A stretch of DNA of 64,000 bases from JANPPS01 sp965246925. Lineage in GTDB: Bacteria; Pseudomonadota; Alphaproteobacteria; Acetobacterales; Acetobacteraceae. The notes under the pieces are model-generated. The model saw only the letters and a program-made list of their open reading frames with translations. It had not been told where the DNA came from and searched no databases. The translations under genes were made by a program, and so were the position numbers. The stretch is taken from contig OZ251994.1 of the NCBI GenBank assembly GCA_965246925.1, forward strand, positions 3,224,001 through 3,288,000, in the 5' to 3' direction. Shown here piece after piece: positions 15,653-23,576 of the stretch; within the stretch, counting starts at the first letter, position 1, and every line of letters starts with the position of its first letter.

Positions 15653-18102
15653 AGTTCACGCTGGGCTGGCTGCGCACGCACTTGGACACGGACGCGCCGC
15701 TCGACACGATCACCAGCCGGCTGACGGCCATCGGGCTCGAGCTCGAGGGGGTGACCGACCCGGGCGCGGCGCTGCGTCCGTTCCGGGTGGCCTATGTCGT
15801 GAGCGCGGAACAGCATCCGAACGCGGACCGGCTGCGGGTGTGCCAGGTTGATGCCGGGGACGGGCCGGTCGGCGTGGTCTGTGGCGCGCCGAACGCGCGG
15901 GCTGGCATGAAGGCGGTGTTCGCTCCGCCGGGCGCGGTGATCCCGGCCACGGGTGCGGTGCTGAAGGTGGGCGAGATCCGCGGGGTCCCCAGTAACGGGA
16001 TGCTGCTGAGCACGCGCGAGATGGGCCTGGGGGACGAGCATGACGGCATCCTGGAGCTGCCGTCCGACGCGCCGCTGGGTCAGTCCTATGCCGTCTATGC
16101 GGGGATGGACGACCCGCTGATCGAGATCGGCGTGACGCCCAACCGCGGGGACGCGCTGGGTGTCCGCGGTGTGGCGCGCGATCTGGCGGCGGCGGGGCTG
16201 GGCACGCTCCGCCCCTGGTCGCCCGCCGGGGTGCCGTCATCCGAGCCGAGCGCGGTGGCGTGGGCGGTGGAACGGGGTGACGCCTGCCCGTGGATCCTGG
16301 GCCGGACCGTGCGCGGCGTCCGGAACGGGCCGTCCCCGGCCTGGCTGCAGCGGCGGCTCGTGAGCATCGGCCTGCGTCCCATCAACGCGCTGGTGGATGT
16401 CACCAATTTCTTCACGGTCGACCTCGGGCGGCCGCTGCATGTGTTCGACGCGGACCGCGTGACCGGCGGCGTGCTGACCTTGCGAAGCGGTGCCGGTGAG
16501 ACGTTCCGGGCGTTGAATGGCCGGGACTATACCGTGACCGCCGAGGACGCCGTGTTCGCCGATGCCGCCGGCGTGCACTCGCTGGCCGGCATCATGGGGG
16601 GTGAGGCGACCGGGTGCACCGAGGCCACGACGTCCGTGTTCATCGAGTGTGCGCTGTTTGACCCCGTGTATGTGGCGCTGGCCGGGCGGCGGCATCAGAT
16701 CGTGAGCGACGCGCGGCAGCGGTTCGAGCGCGGGATCGACCCGGCGCTGCTGCCCGGCGCGATCGAGGCCGCGGCCGCCATGGTCATCGAGCTGTGCGGC
16801 GGCAGCGCGAGCGAGGTGGTTTCGGCCGGGGCCGAGCCGGCGTGGCAGCGCCGGGCGACGATGCGGTATGAGCGGCTGCGCACGCTAGGCGGCGCCGACA
16901 TCGTGCCGGCGGATGCCGACCTGGCGCTCACGGGGCTGGGTTTTACGATCCACCACCGGGACGCCACCACGGTCACGGTCGATGTCCCGTCCTGGCGCAA
17001 CGACATCGCGGCGCGCATTACGCTGGACCAGGCGCACGGGCTCGATCCCGCGCGCGCCGCGCAGGCCGCCGAGGGCTGCGCCACGATGGAGCCGGAGGCG
17101 GATCTGGTGGAGGAGGTGCTGCGCCTCCGCGGCCTCGATACCATTCCCGCCGTGTCGTTGCCCCGCGCCTCGCCCATTCCGGCCGCGACGCTGACCGCGC
17201 GGCAGGCGCGGACGGCGCTGGCGCGGCGCACCTTGGCCGGGGCCGGGTTGTTGGAGTGCGTGACGTTCAGCTTCATGGCGCAGGGCGCGGCCGGGCTGTT
17301 CGGTGACGCCGGGGCGTCCAACCGGTTGCTGAACCCGATCGCGTCCGACCTCGATCAGCTGCGCCCCACCCCGGTCGCGACCCTGGCCGGGGCGGCGCAG
17401 CGCAACGCGGCGCGCGGTTTGCCCGACTCCCGCCTGTTCGAAACCGGCCCGGCGTTTACCGAGGGACCGCAGGAGCTGGTGGCGGCCGGGTTGCTGACCG
17501 GGCACACGCCCCGCCATCCGCTCGCGCCCGCCCGGCCGGTCGGGGCGATGGACGTGAAGGCGCTGGTGATGACGACGCTGGCGGCGCTGGGCCTGCCGAT
17601 GGAGAGCCTGAGCGTCAGCACCGACGCGCCGGCATTCTACCATCCCGGGCGGAGCGGCCAGGTGCGGCAGGGGCCGAAGCTGGTGCTGGCCCGCTTCGGC
17701 GAGCTGCATCCCGGCGTGACCGCCGCCCTGGACCTCACGGGCCCGGCCGCCGCGTTCGAGCTGTTCCTGGACCGGATTCCCGACCCGAAGCGCCGTAAGA
17801 AGGGCGCCCCGGACCTGCCGGCGCTGCAGCCGGTCCGGCGCGATTTCGCCTTCGTGGTGGACGGGACGGTGGCGGTCGACTCCATCGTCCGCGCCGCCCG
17901 CCAGTCCGACCGGACGCTGATCGAGAGCGCCAGCGTGTTCGACGTCTATACGGGGGAGGGCGTGGCGGAGGGCAAGAAGTCGGTGGGTATCGAGGTCGTG
18001 TTCCAGCCGCGGACCGCGACGTTGACGGATGCGGAGCTGGAGGCGGCATGCCAGCGCGTGGCGGCGGCGGTGGAGAAGTCGGTGGGCGGCACGTTGCGTT
18101 AG
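15649..18102 (+). CDS. pheT: Phenylalanyl-tRNA synthetase beta subunit
   Basis: This 817-residue beta chain has an N-terminal tRNA-binding OB domain (residues about 40-150, VCQVDAGDGPVGVVCGAPN). The B3/B4 domain follows (GIMGGEATGCTE), then B5, the catalytic-like domain, and the C-terminal FDX-ACB anticodon domain (DFAFVVDGTVAVDSI, ending CQRVAAAVEKSVGGTLR). In B5 an extra stretch of about 27 residues sits between PSWRNDI and EADLVEEVLRLRG. In most PheT proteins these two blocks are nearly adjacent, so this looks like a lineage insertion. It is coupled to pheS. Confidence 0.97.
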   Translation: MKFTLGWLRTHLDTDAPLDTITSRLTAIGLELEGVTDPGAALRPFRVAYVVSAEQHPNADRLRVCQVDAGDGPVGVVCGAPNARAGMKAVFAPPGAVIPATGAVLKVGEIRGVPSNGMLLSTREMGLGDEHDGILELPSDAPLGQSYAVYAGMDDPLIEIGVTPNRGDALGVRGVARDLAAAGLGTLRPWSPAGVPSSEPSAVAWAVERGDACPWILGRTVRGVRNGPSPAWLQRRLVSIGLRPINALVDVTNFFTVDLGRPLHVFDADRVTGGVLTLRSGAGETFRALNGRDYTVTAEDAVFADAAGVHSLAGIMGGEATGCTEATTSVFIECALFDPVYVALAGRRHQIVSDARQRFERGIDPALLPGAIEAAAAMVIELCGGSASEVVSAGAEPAWQRRATMRYERLRTLGGADIVPADADLALTGLGFTIHHRDATTVTVDVPSWRNDIAARITLDQAHGLDPARAAQAAEGCATMEPEADLVEEVLRLRGLDTIPAVSLPRASPIPAATLTARQARTALARRTLAGAGLLECVTFSFMAQGAAGLFGDAGASNRLLNPIASDLDQLRPTPVATLAGAAQRNAARGLPDSRLFETGPAFTEGPQELVAAGLLTGHTPRHPLAPARPVGAMDVKALVMTTLAALGLPMESLSVSTDAPAFYHPGRSGQVRQGPKLVLARFGELHPGVTAALDLTGPAAAFELFLDRIPDPKRRKKGAPDLPALQPVRRDFAFVVDGTVAVDSIVRAARQSDRTLIESASVFDVYTGEGVAEGKKSVGIEVVFQPRTATLTDAELEAACQRVAAAVEKSVGGTLR

Positions 18103-18216
18103 AGGATCACCCGCGATTGCGAGTTGCCGCTTGGCGGCTTTGCGAATCCAGGGCGACAGCCTTGCATTTGGCTCTATAAACTTCACGAACGAATGGACAC
18201 GTATCAGGATCGCACC

Positions 18217-19119
18217 ATGCTTGCCTACGACATCGCTATCCTCGACCAGGCCGCCGACCGGGGCGTTGCGGTATGTCACGGTTGGTGCTTCGGCCTACCG
18301 CCAGGTATCCAGCCGCCGCAATGGCCGCTGGACCCCGCCAACGGCTACCCGCTGCAGCACAGCTTTACCCTGCTGCTGCCGGAGGACCACCGCTGCCATG
18401 GTCCCGAGTTTGTCGCGGTGTCGTTCTTTGCCTCGGCGCTGGAGCACAATGATGGCGGCCCCCTCGTGAAAACACCGGCGATCCGGGCGGTCATGAACGG
18501 TGCGGACGCACCGGCCGACCCCGACCTTCTCCCATTCTGGCACTCGGTGCAGAGTGCTCATCCGCGCCTGCACCGGTTCGAAGACAGGCTCGGTACTGCT
18601 TACGCGGCCATGTTGCTGACGCAGGCCGAGTTCGACGGACCGGCCTGCCTCCCGCCCAGGCTCGACGGCAACCGGTATCGCGATGCGCTGCGTGCCCCGG
18701 CCTGGCTGCGGGTCGGCTCGCTGCTTGCGTCAGAGGCGTTCACGGCGGACCCGCAATGGATACGCGACACGCACGGCGAGGCCGCTCCGGAGATCCTGGC
18801 CGAAAACCGCGCGCTGCGCTGGTCTCCGAGAGCGAACGACCCGAATGCCGGCAGATCACCCGTCGACGAGTCCAGGGACGAAGCTTCCGACTACATTCAA
18901 CCGTTATTCCGCGGCTCCGACGGCGAATACCAGGATCACGACTGGGTCGCAGGTCTCGGCCTTAACCATTTGGGCGGAACCATGCAGCCTTCCCAGTGGA
19001 CGCAGTCATTCAGCCCGCATTACATCGAATTCGAAGAGGCGATGGGCGGCTTCAACTTCGGTGGCGGCAACGCACAACTCGACCTGCGCGACATGAAGTT
19101 CGAGTGGGCTTGCGGCTGA
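18217..19119 (+). CDS. Unrecognised protein (300 aa)
   Basis: I recognise no family. The product is predicted to be soluble, with no signal or membrane segment. Visible features are an aromatic/proline start (GWCFGLPPGIQPPQWP), a central HSVQSAHPRLHRFEDR, and a C-terminal block with LGGTMQPSQW, HYIEFEEAMGGFNFGGGNAQLDL and a final FEWACG. The Gly/Asn-rich end suggests a compact beta structure. The frame is open from 18124; ATG at 18217 is chosen because AGGA lies seven bases upstream, while ATG at 18193 has no SD. It starts an accessory stretch after pheT. A distant DUF1963-like (YwqG) relationship is possible but not shown. Confidence 0.7.
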   Translation: MLAYDIAILDQAADRGVAVCHGWCFGLPPGIQPPQWPLDPANGYPLQHSFTLLLPEDHRCHGPEFVAVSFFASALEHNDGGPLVKTPAIRAVMNGADAPADPDLLPFWHSVQSAHPRLHRFEDRLGTAYAAMLLTQAEFDGPACLPPRLDGNRYRDALRAPAWLRVGSLLASEAFTADPQWIRDTHGEAAPEILAENRALRWSPRANDPNAGRSPVDESRDEASDYIQPLFRGSDGEYQDHDWVAGLGLNHLGGTMQPSQWTQSFSPHYIEFEEAMGGFNFGGGNAQLDLRDMKFEWACG

Positions 19120-19130
19120 TTTGACCATGG

Positions 19131-19658
19131 TCAACAATCGTCATCAAGAGCCGCGTTGAGGACGAGGCCATTCATGGCGACGACCGCGTAACTGGCCCTG
19201 GATTGCCTCGCCAGGCGGCTCGCATGACGGAATTTAGGGCGGTGGCAGCTGATATAAAGGATCGTCTGGTCGCGCCAGGCTAAAACCGAGCCGTTCGAGA
19301 CGCTTCTCACGTGCCACCGCGCGGACCCCGGCTCGGGCAGTTCCACATGCTCGCGCCCGGTCAGCCGGCCTCTTACGAGATCGTACCAGGCGAAGGCCAT
19401 CCCGCCTTGTATTGCGGTGACTAGTCCGATCTGGCCGTCGTGATAGGCCAGCGCGGCGATGGTGTCGGCGACCTCGATCGGGTTTTCCAAGGCTACCGTC
19501 TGCAATGTCTGCCGGTCTGCGTCCAGCAGCCACACCAGCGGTGATGCGTCTGCGACGAAGGCAAGGCGGCCGTCCGGCAGGACCACCCCTTGGGCTTGCA
19601 TCCGCCCCGGCGCGTCCGGCGTAGGTGTCAGGAAGCGTCGATGCATGTTGCCGCTCAT
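19131..19658 (-). CDS. Hypothetical protein (about 175 aa)
   Basis: I recognise no family. The frame codes for alternating hydrophobic strands such as GRLAFVADASPLVWLLD, GQIGLVTAIQ and RDQTILYIS, compatible with part of a beta-propeller or similar repeat. No signal peptide is evident. Several in-frame starts exist (ATG at 19658 and 19643). It is convergent with the gene ending at 19119, and its 5' end is only 27 bases from the divergent PEP-CTERM start. Coding is supported by sensible protein composition only; it could be a remnant. Confidence 0.5.
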   Translation of the reverse strand: MSGNMHRRFLTPTPDAPGRMQAQGVVLPDGRLAFVADASPLVWLLDADRQTLQTVALENPIEVADTIAALAYHDGQIGLVTAIQGGMAFAWYDLVRGRLTGREHVELPEPGSARWHVRSVSNGSVLAWRDQTILYISCHRPKFRHASRLARQSRASYAVVAMNGLVLNAALDDDC

Positions 19659-19685
19659 ATCCAAAGCCTATCCGGAGATTATCCC

Positions 19686-20192
19686 TTGCAGAAATTCAAA
19701 GCCGCTCTTTTAGGTTGTGCGATCGTCCTCGCGGCCCTGCCGGCCCGCGCGGTTCCGTTGCTGTTCCAGCTGTCGGGGTCGAAAAGCGCCACCTTCCAGC
19801 TCGATTCCAGTCCGACGCCGGATACGTTCAGTTCTTCGTTCCTGGGTTCGCAAATCCAGTTCAACAACCTCGCTGGGACGTTTGCGGGCGCGCCCGGGAC
19901 GGCATCGTCCATCGGTTTCGGCACCGGTCCCATCCTGGCGCAACTCAACGTCAACGGCACCGCGCTCGGCTTTGCCCAGTTCGGCGGTCCTGACCTGTTT
20001 TCCGGCCCGGCCAATGCGCCGGTCTTCACACCGGGCTCGTTCGCGCTGAGCAGCATCGTATCGGGTGCGAGCACGCTGACGATCTCGGCGCTCCTGGGTC
20101 AGGCGATACCGGAACCGTCGAGCTTGCCGGTCGCGCTCGCGAGCGTTGCCATGTTGGGGCTGGTCATCCGGTTTAGGAAGATGCGGTCCTAG
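19686..20192 (+). CDS. PEP-CTERM sorting-signal protein
   Basis: This 168-residue exported protein has an N-terminal signal peptide (LQKFKAALLGCAIVLAALPA, cleaved after ARA). The low-complexity Ser/Gly/Phe-rich body has few charges. The C-terminus is a PEP-CTERM anchor: IPEPSS, a hydrophobic helix (LPVALASVAMLGLVI) and a basic RFRKMRS tail. Such proteins are processed by an exosortase (EpsH) and usually belong with exopolysaccharide production. The start is most likely the TTG at 19686, with GGAG about nine bases upstream; the frame has no suitable ATG near the signal peptide. No exosortase is in this window, so it would act from elsewhere. Confidence 0.8.
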   Translation: MQKFKAALLGCAIVLAALPARAVPLLFQLSGSKSATFQLDSSPTPDTFSSSFLGSQIQFNNLAGTFAGAPGTASSIGFGTGPILAQLNVNGTALGFAQFGGPDLFSGPANAPVFTPGSFALSSIVSGASTLTISALLGQAIPEPSSLPVALASVAMLGLVIRFRKMRS

Positions 20193-20740
20193 CCAGCAAA
20201 TGGGACGGGTGCTGTTGGCGTTTGATACCCTCATCGCCAAGCGTCGCTGACCAGACCGCGGGCGCGGATGTATCGCGGCTCATCCAGCCGCGGACCTGTC
20301 ACCGTCTGCCCGGCCGATTATTGTAGGAATGCGTGAGCGCAGCATTAGCCGCCACAATGCGGAAGCGACTGGTTTAGCACGGAATAACAGAACTCGGGCG
20401 CAAGGACTCCACCTTCAATGTCATCGCGAGCGCAGCGTGGCGATCCAGGGCGCCATGAGCAGTCTTGTCACCCTGGATCGCCACGCCCAAGCGGGCTCGC
20501 GATGACGGTGTAGATACCGTGTTGGGGTGCAAGAGGCGTGCACCCGCCGGTGCTGTTTTTGTGCGTGCCCCGTTGCTCCCAGGGTAGCGTCGTGCTCGTC
20601 GCGTTCAAGGACGCTTCGCGCCGGTTCGAGGTGGCCTCTGGCCATCGTTGAGCACGCCTGCGCGCGCCGCTGTTGCGATTTGCGGTCGGGACGAAGGGAT
20701 GGGCTGTTCCGGTCGAACCAAGGATGGGGGTCCGACGTCA
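20193..20740. other. Gene-free stretch with a palindrome and IS110 flank
   Basis: No supported gene lies in these 548 bases. The first half holds a palindromic repeat (20419-20508). The second half (from about 20511) is probably the untranslated end of the IS110-type element whose broken transposase begins at 20741. Short open frames here have unnatural composition. Confidence 0.5.
20419..20508. repeat. Long palindromic intergenic repeat
   Basis: The left arm (20419-20450) contains GTCATCGCGAGCGCAGCGTG and then GCGATCCAGGG. The right arm (20471-20508) is its near-perfect complement, CCCTGGATCGCCACGC followed by GGCTCGCGATGACGG. A loop of about 20 bases separates them. The GATCGCCAC/GTGGCGATC core matches a dispersed palindrome type common in alphaproteobacteria. 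Confidence 0.7.
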
Positions 20741-21708
20741 TCAGGCGGCCATGGCGAGCGCTGGGTCAAAGTGTTTACCAGTTTTGAGCACGCCGAAGCA
20801 GATGGTGAGCAGCTTGCGCATGGCGGCGACGACGATCTGCTTGCCTTTCAGGCGACCTTTCTCACGCAGGCGGGCGGCCAATGCCGCGACGGCTTTGTTG
20901 TGACGCATGGCCGCCATGGCCGGCATGAACAGCGCGGTCCGCAAGGTTGCGTTGCCAATCTTGAAGATGCGGGTAGGGTGGTTGATCGACGATCCCGACT
21001 GGCCTTGGGTTCAAGCCGGCATAGGCGACCCCCTGGCGGCGCTGCCGATGATGTCGGGGCCGGGCAGCTCGGCGAGCAGGATGGCGGCGAGGGTGGCTCC
21101 CACGCCATCGATGCTGACCAGAAGGTCGCGCTTGCCGCGGAGGTCGTTGTCGTCGTGGATGGTTTGCTCGATTTCCTGATCGACGGCTGCGATTTGAGCG
21201 GAGAAATGCGCGATCGTGGCCTCGGCCAAGGCGCCGGCGGCGGCGTCGCTGCTGACGCTTGCGGCGCGGTTCTGCACTCGACCCTGCTGGCCACGAAGCC
21301 GGCCCGCATGGTTTGCAGGTCATAGAGCCGTTGCATGGCCGCCGAAGGCGGGCGCCAAGCCGGCGGCGCGAACACGGCGGCGTAGTCACGGATATGGGCG
21401 GCGTCGACCTTGTCGGTCCTGTTGCGGCCGAGCCTGGTACGGGCGAAGTCGCGGATCTGGGCCGGGTTGACGACGCTGACGGTATGGCCTGCCTCGTGCA
21501 GCGCCAATGCGACGCCGAGGCTGTAGCGCCCAGTGGCCTCCATTCAGGCGTGGAGCCGCCCGGCTTACGATGCTCGAGCCAGGCGATCAGCGCCCGGTGG
21601 CCGGCGGCCGTGTTGTCGAAATTGCTTGCCGATTGGCTTGCTGGCCAGGATGATACTGACGTCGAGCGTGATCTTGGACACGTCGATGCCGAGGGTTGGA
21701 GCAGTCAT
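20741..21708 (-). pseudogene. Degraded IS110-family transposase
   Basis: Pieces of an IS110-type transposase appear in order on the minus strand but in different frames. The N-terminal DEDD part is MTAPTLGIDVSKITLDV at 21708-21565. The middle piece has LGRNRTDKVDAAHIRDYA (about 21543-21280). Then comes a piece with IDGVGATLAAILLAELPGPD (21277-21011), and an end piece with TALFMPAMAAMRHNKAV (20944-20741). At least two frameshifts break it, so it cannot make a full transposase. The total span matches a full-length gene of about 320 residues. IS110 elements lack long terminal inverted repeats, so the exact ends were not defined. Confidence 0.85.
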
Positions 21709-22009
21709 GATCCTCTCGCTGTTCCCAGTTGCACCAGCAACGCCCCGCACCCGAACAACCTTGTATACAGGATCGCACGATGGTGCGTCCCAGGATACCG
21801 TACAGTCTCATGGCGGAGCTTCGGAGTATCTACACCGCAGGCTCGCGGCCGTGAGGAAGGGTTCGGACTCACCGCCTCCGTTGCTATCCAGCGATCAGCT
21901 TACAACCGCTCGACAAAAACGACATACAAGGATGGGTCAACGCGTTGGAGTCCTGGTATTAAAGGTAAATTTCGTATCGACACTTACCTTCCCCTCTAGT
22001 AACAATCCG
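21709..22009. other. Gene-free junction between the IS110 remnant and AT-rich gene
   Basis: These 301 bases hold the probable outer end of the IS110 element and a transition from GC-rich to AT-rich sequence from about 21950. I see no supported gene, tRNA or clear promoter. Read-through frames cross it, but their composition is not protein-like. Confidence 0.4.
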
Positions 22010-22702
22010 ATGGATCGAAATATGAACGTCTTTTTACTGATATCTTTTTCTACGCTTGCAATACTTGCAATCCACTTTTTTACTCACGAACTGAGCATAA
22101 CGCACGCACGATCTGTCCAAATCTCCTCCCTATGCTTTTCAGGTGGAATCAGCTTCGGAACACTCGTATCTTTGTTCGCGCATTACCTCGGTGCCGTCGA
22201 TAAACACGGAATGTATCAGGGCGTATTAGGCGTTCGCCTCAAAAGCCTGCTTGATATAATGCTGGATCTGAATGGCGAAGTGACGCTCGCCTTACTGGCA
22301 TTTCTAGTGGTAGTGGTGCCGCAGATCATCTCGTATTTGATCGGTTCCATTTTCGGAGTTGCTTCAAAAATCCTATTCCTCAGTCTAAGTTTGAAACTGA
22401 CGGTATGGACTTTGATTAAAGCTTATTACGGCACGGCAGGCATATACTTGTCTATGGAATTATTTGGGTTACTTTATAGGTGGTCAGACTTCGACTCAGT
22501 AAAGTCGGTGGCCGTTATTCCGGGATCTCTAGTTCTGGCCGCCTTTGCTTCATTTCTACTGAATGTCAGATGCTCTTTTTCGAGTCTTTCGGGAAAAACC
22601 TTTCCCTTGGCTCGACTCAGGCGCCGTTTTCACAAGTACTCAACACGAAATCTAAGGCGCTTGTATATAGCGGAGTGGAGAAAGAAGAGTCGGAAGGCTT
22701 AA
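22010..22702 (+). CDS. AT-rich gene for an unrecognised multi-pass membrane protein
   Basis: This protein of about 230 residues has roughly five or six hydrophobic segments: residues 5-24, 36-58, 84-112 (LALLAFLVVVVPQIISYLIG), 115-135, 140-160 and 168-190. A basic tail (RLRRRFHKYSTRNLRRLY) follows. I recognise no family. Base composition is plainly poorer in GC than all neighbours and codon choice is different, which suggests horizontal acquisition. The adjoining broken IS110 supports this. The start is ATG at 22010 or 22022 (GGA upstream of the latter). A second frame overlaps the 3' end (to 22767) and also reads like protein, so a frameshift near the tail is possible. Confidence 0.6.
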   Translation: MDRNMNVFLLISFSTLAILAIHFFTHELSITHARSVQISSLCFSGGISFGTLVSLFAHYLGAVDKHGMYQGVLGVRLKSLLDIMLDLNGEVTLALLAFLVVVVPQIISYLIGSIFGVASKILFLSLSLKLTVWTLIKAYYGTAGIYLSMELFGLLYRWSDFDSVKSVAVIPGSLVLAAFASFLLNVRCSFSSLSGKTFPLARLRRRFHKYSTRNLRRLYIAEWRKKSRKA

Positions 22703-22767
22703 GCATCGAGATGGACCTCGAAACGATATGGTGCCGCATGATGAACTGGCGCAAGAACATCAGCTAG

Positions 22768-22848
22768 CGTAGGTGGATAAGCGTAGGGCCATCCACCGGT
22801 AGCCGGCGCCGGTCAGAGGTGGATGGCGCTGCGCTAATCCATCCTACG
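22768..22848. repeat. Palindromic repeat between convergent genes
   Basis: The left arm (22768-22797) starts CGTAGGTGGATAAGCGTAGG and ends CCATCCACC. The right arm (22818-22847) starts GGTGGATGGCGCTGCGCTAA and ends CCATCCTACG, its imperfect complement. The centre contains CCGGCGCCGG. The hairpin lies between the AT-rich gene and nitroreductase, which converge, so it could act as a two-way terminator. It matches the GTGGATTAGCGC type of dispersed bacterial palindrome. Confidence 0.65.
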
Positions 22849-23515
22849 GTGTAAAGGTTATGAACGTACCGTCTCTGGGGGTTATCAATTCGTTGGCCCG
22901 CTCGTTCGGATCGGCCACGCCGAGAGCCATGCCGCAGGCGATGATGAGTTCGTCCGGAATGGCCAGGTGCCGGCGGATGGTGGCGTGGAACGGGGCGAAG
23001 GCGGCCTGGGCGCAGGTGTCCAGGCCGGCGCCGCGGGCGGCGGTCATGACGCCCTGCATGAACATCCCGAGATCGAGCCAGCTGCCTTGCGCCAGGCGGC
23101 GGTCGATGGTGAAGATCAGGCCGACCGGAGCGCCGAAAAAGTCATAGTTCTTGCCGTGCTGCCGGGCCGTCGCGGCGCGGTCGCCCTTTACGATGCCGAG
23201 CAGGCCATACAGTGCCCAGCCGACGTCGCGGCGGCGGGCAAGATAAGGCTCGGGCCATTCTTTGGGGTAGTAGGGATACTCCATCTCCGGCTGCTCGCCG
23301 GCCTCGTGCTGCGCCAGGATCTCGGCGCACATTTGCTCACGCACCCGGCCGGTGACGATTTGAACGCCCCAGGGCTGGGTGTTGGTGGCGCTGGGCGCGC
23401 GGCTGGCCAGCAGCAGGATCTCGCGCACCGTCTCCATCGGCACGGGCGTGGACAGGAAGCCGCGCACGCTGCGGCGGGTGGCGAGGGCGGTGGCGACGGC
23501 CGGATCGATCTGCAT
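22844..23515 (-). CDS. Nitroreductase family protein
   Basis: This 223-residue FMN-dependent nitroreductase fold starts MQIDPAVATALATRRSVRGF. The usual FMN phosphate-binding RRSVR is followed by SRAPSATNTQPW. The central KNYDFFGAPVGLIFTIDR and QGSWLDLGMFMQGVMTAARG blocks are typical of the oxygen-insensitive NAD(P)H group that reduces nitroaromatics or quinones. The true substrate is unknown. The start at 23515 places the family motif correctly; the frame is open further upstream over the divergent synthetase gene. It is divergent from the acyl-CoA synthetase with 61 bases between starts, so shared regulation is plausible. Confidence 0.88.
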   Translation of the reverse strand: MQIDPAVATALATRRSVRGFLSTPVPMETVREILLLASRAPSATNTQPWGVQIVTGRVREQMCAEILAQHEAGEQPEMEYPYYPKEWPEPYLARRRDVGWALYGLLGIVKGDRAATARQHGKNYDFFGAPVGLIFTIDRRLAQGSWLDLGMFMQGVMTAARGAGLDTCAQAAFAPFHATIRRHLAIPDELIIACGMALGVADPNERANELITPRDGTFITFTP

Positions 23516-23576
23516 CCCGCATGCTTCGCCGGGCACGGGCCTTGTGACAAGGGCGCCGCCTGGGCGAGGATGCGGC

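Noticed and set aside
16885..18279. 464-residue open frame antisense to pheT
   Set aside because: Shadow frame rich in Arg, Gln and His, opposite a certain gene.
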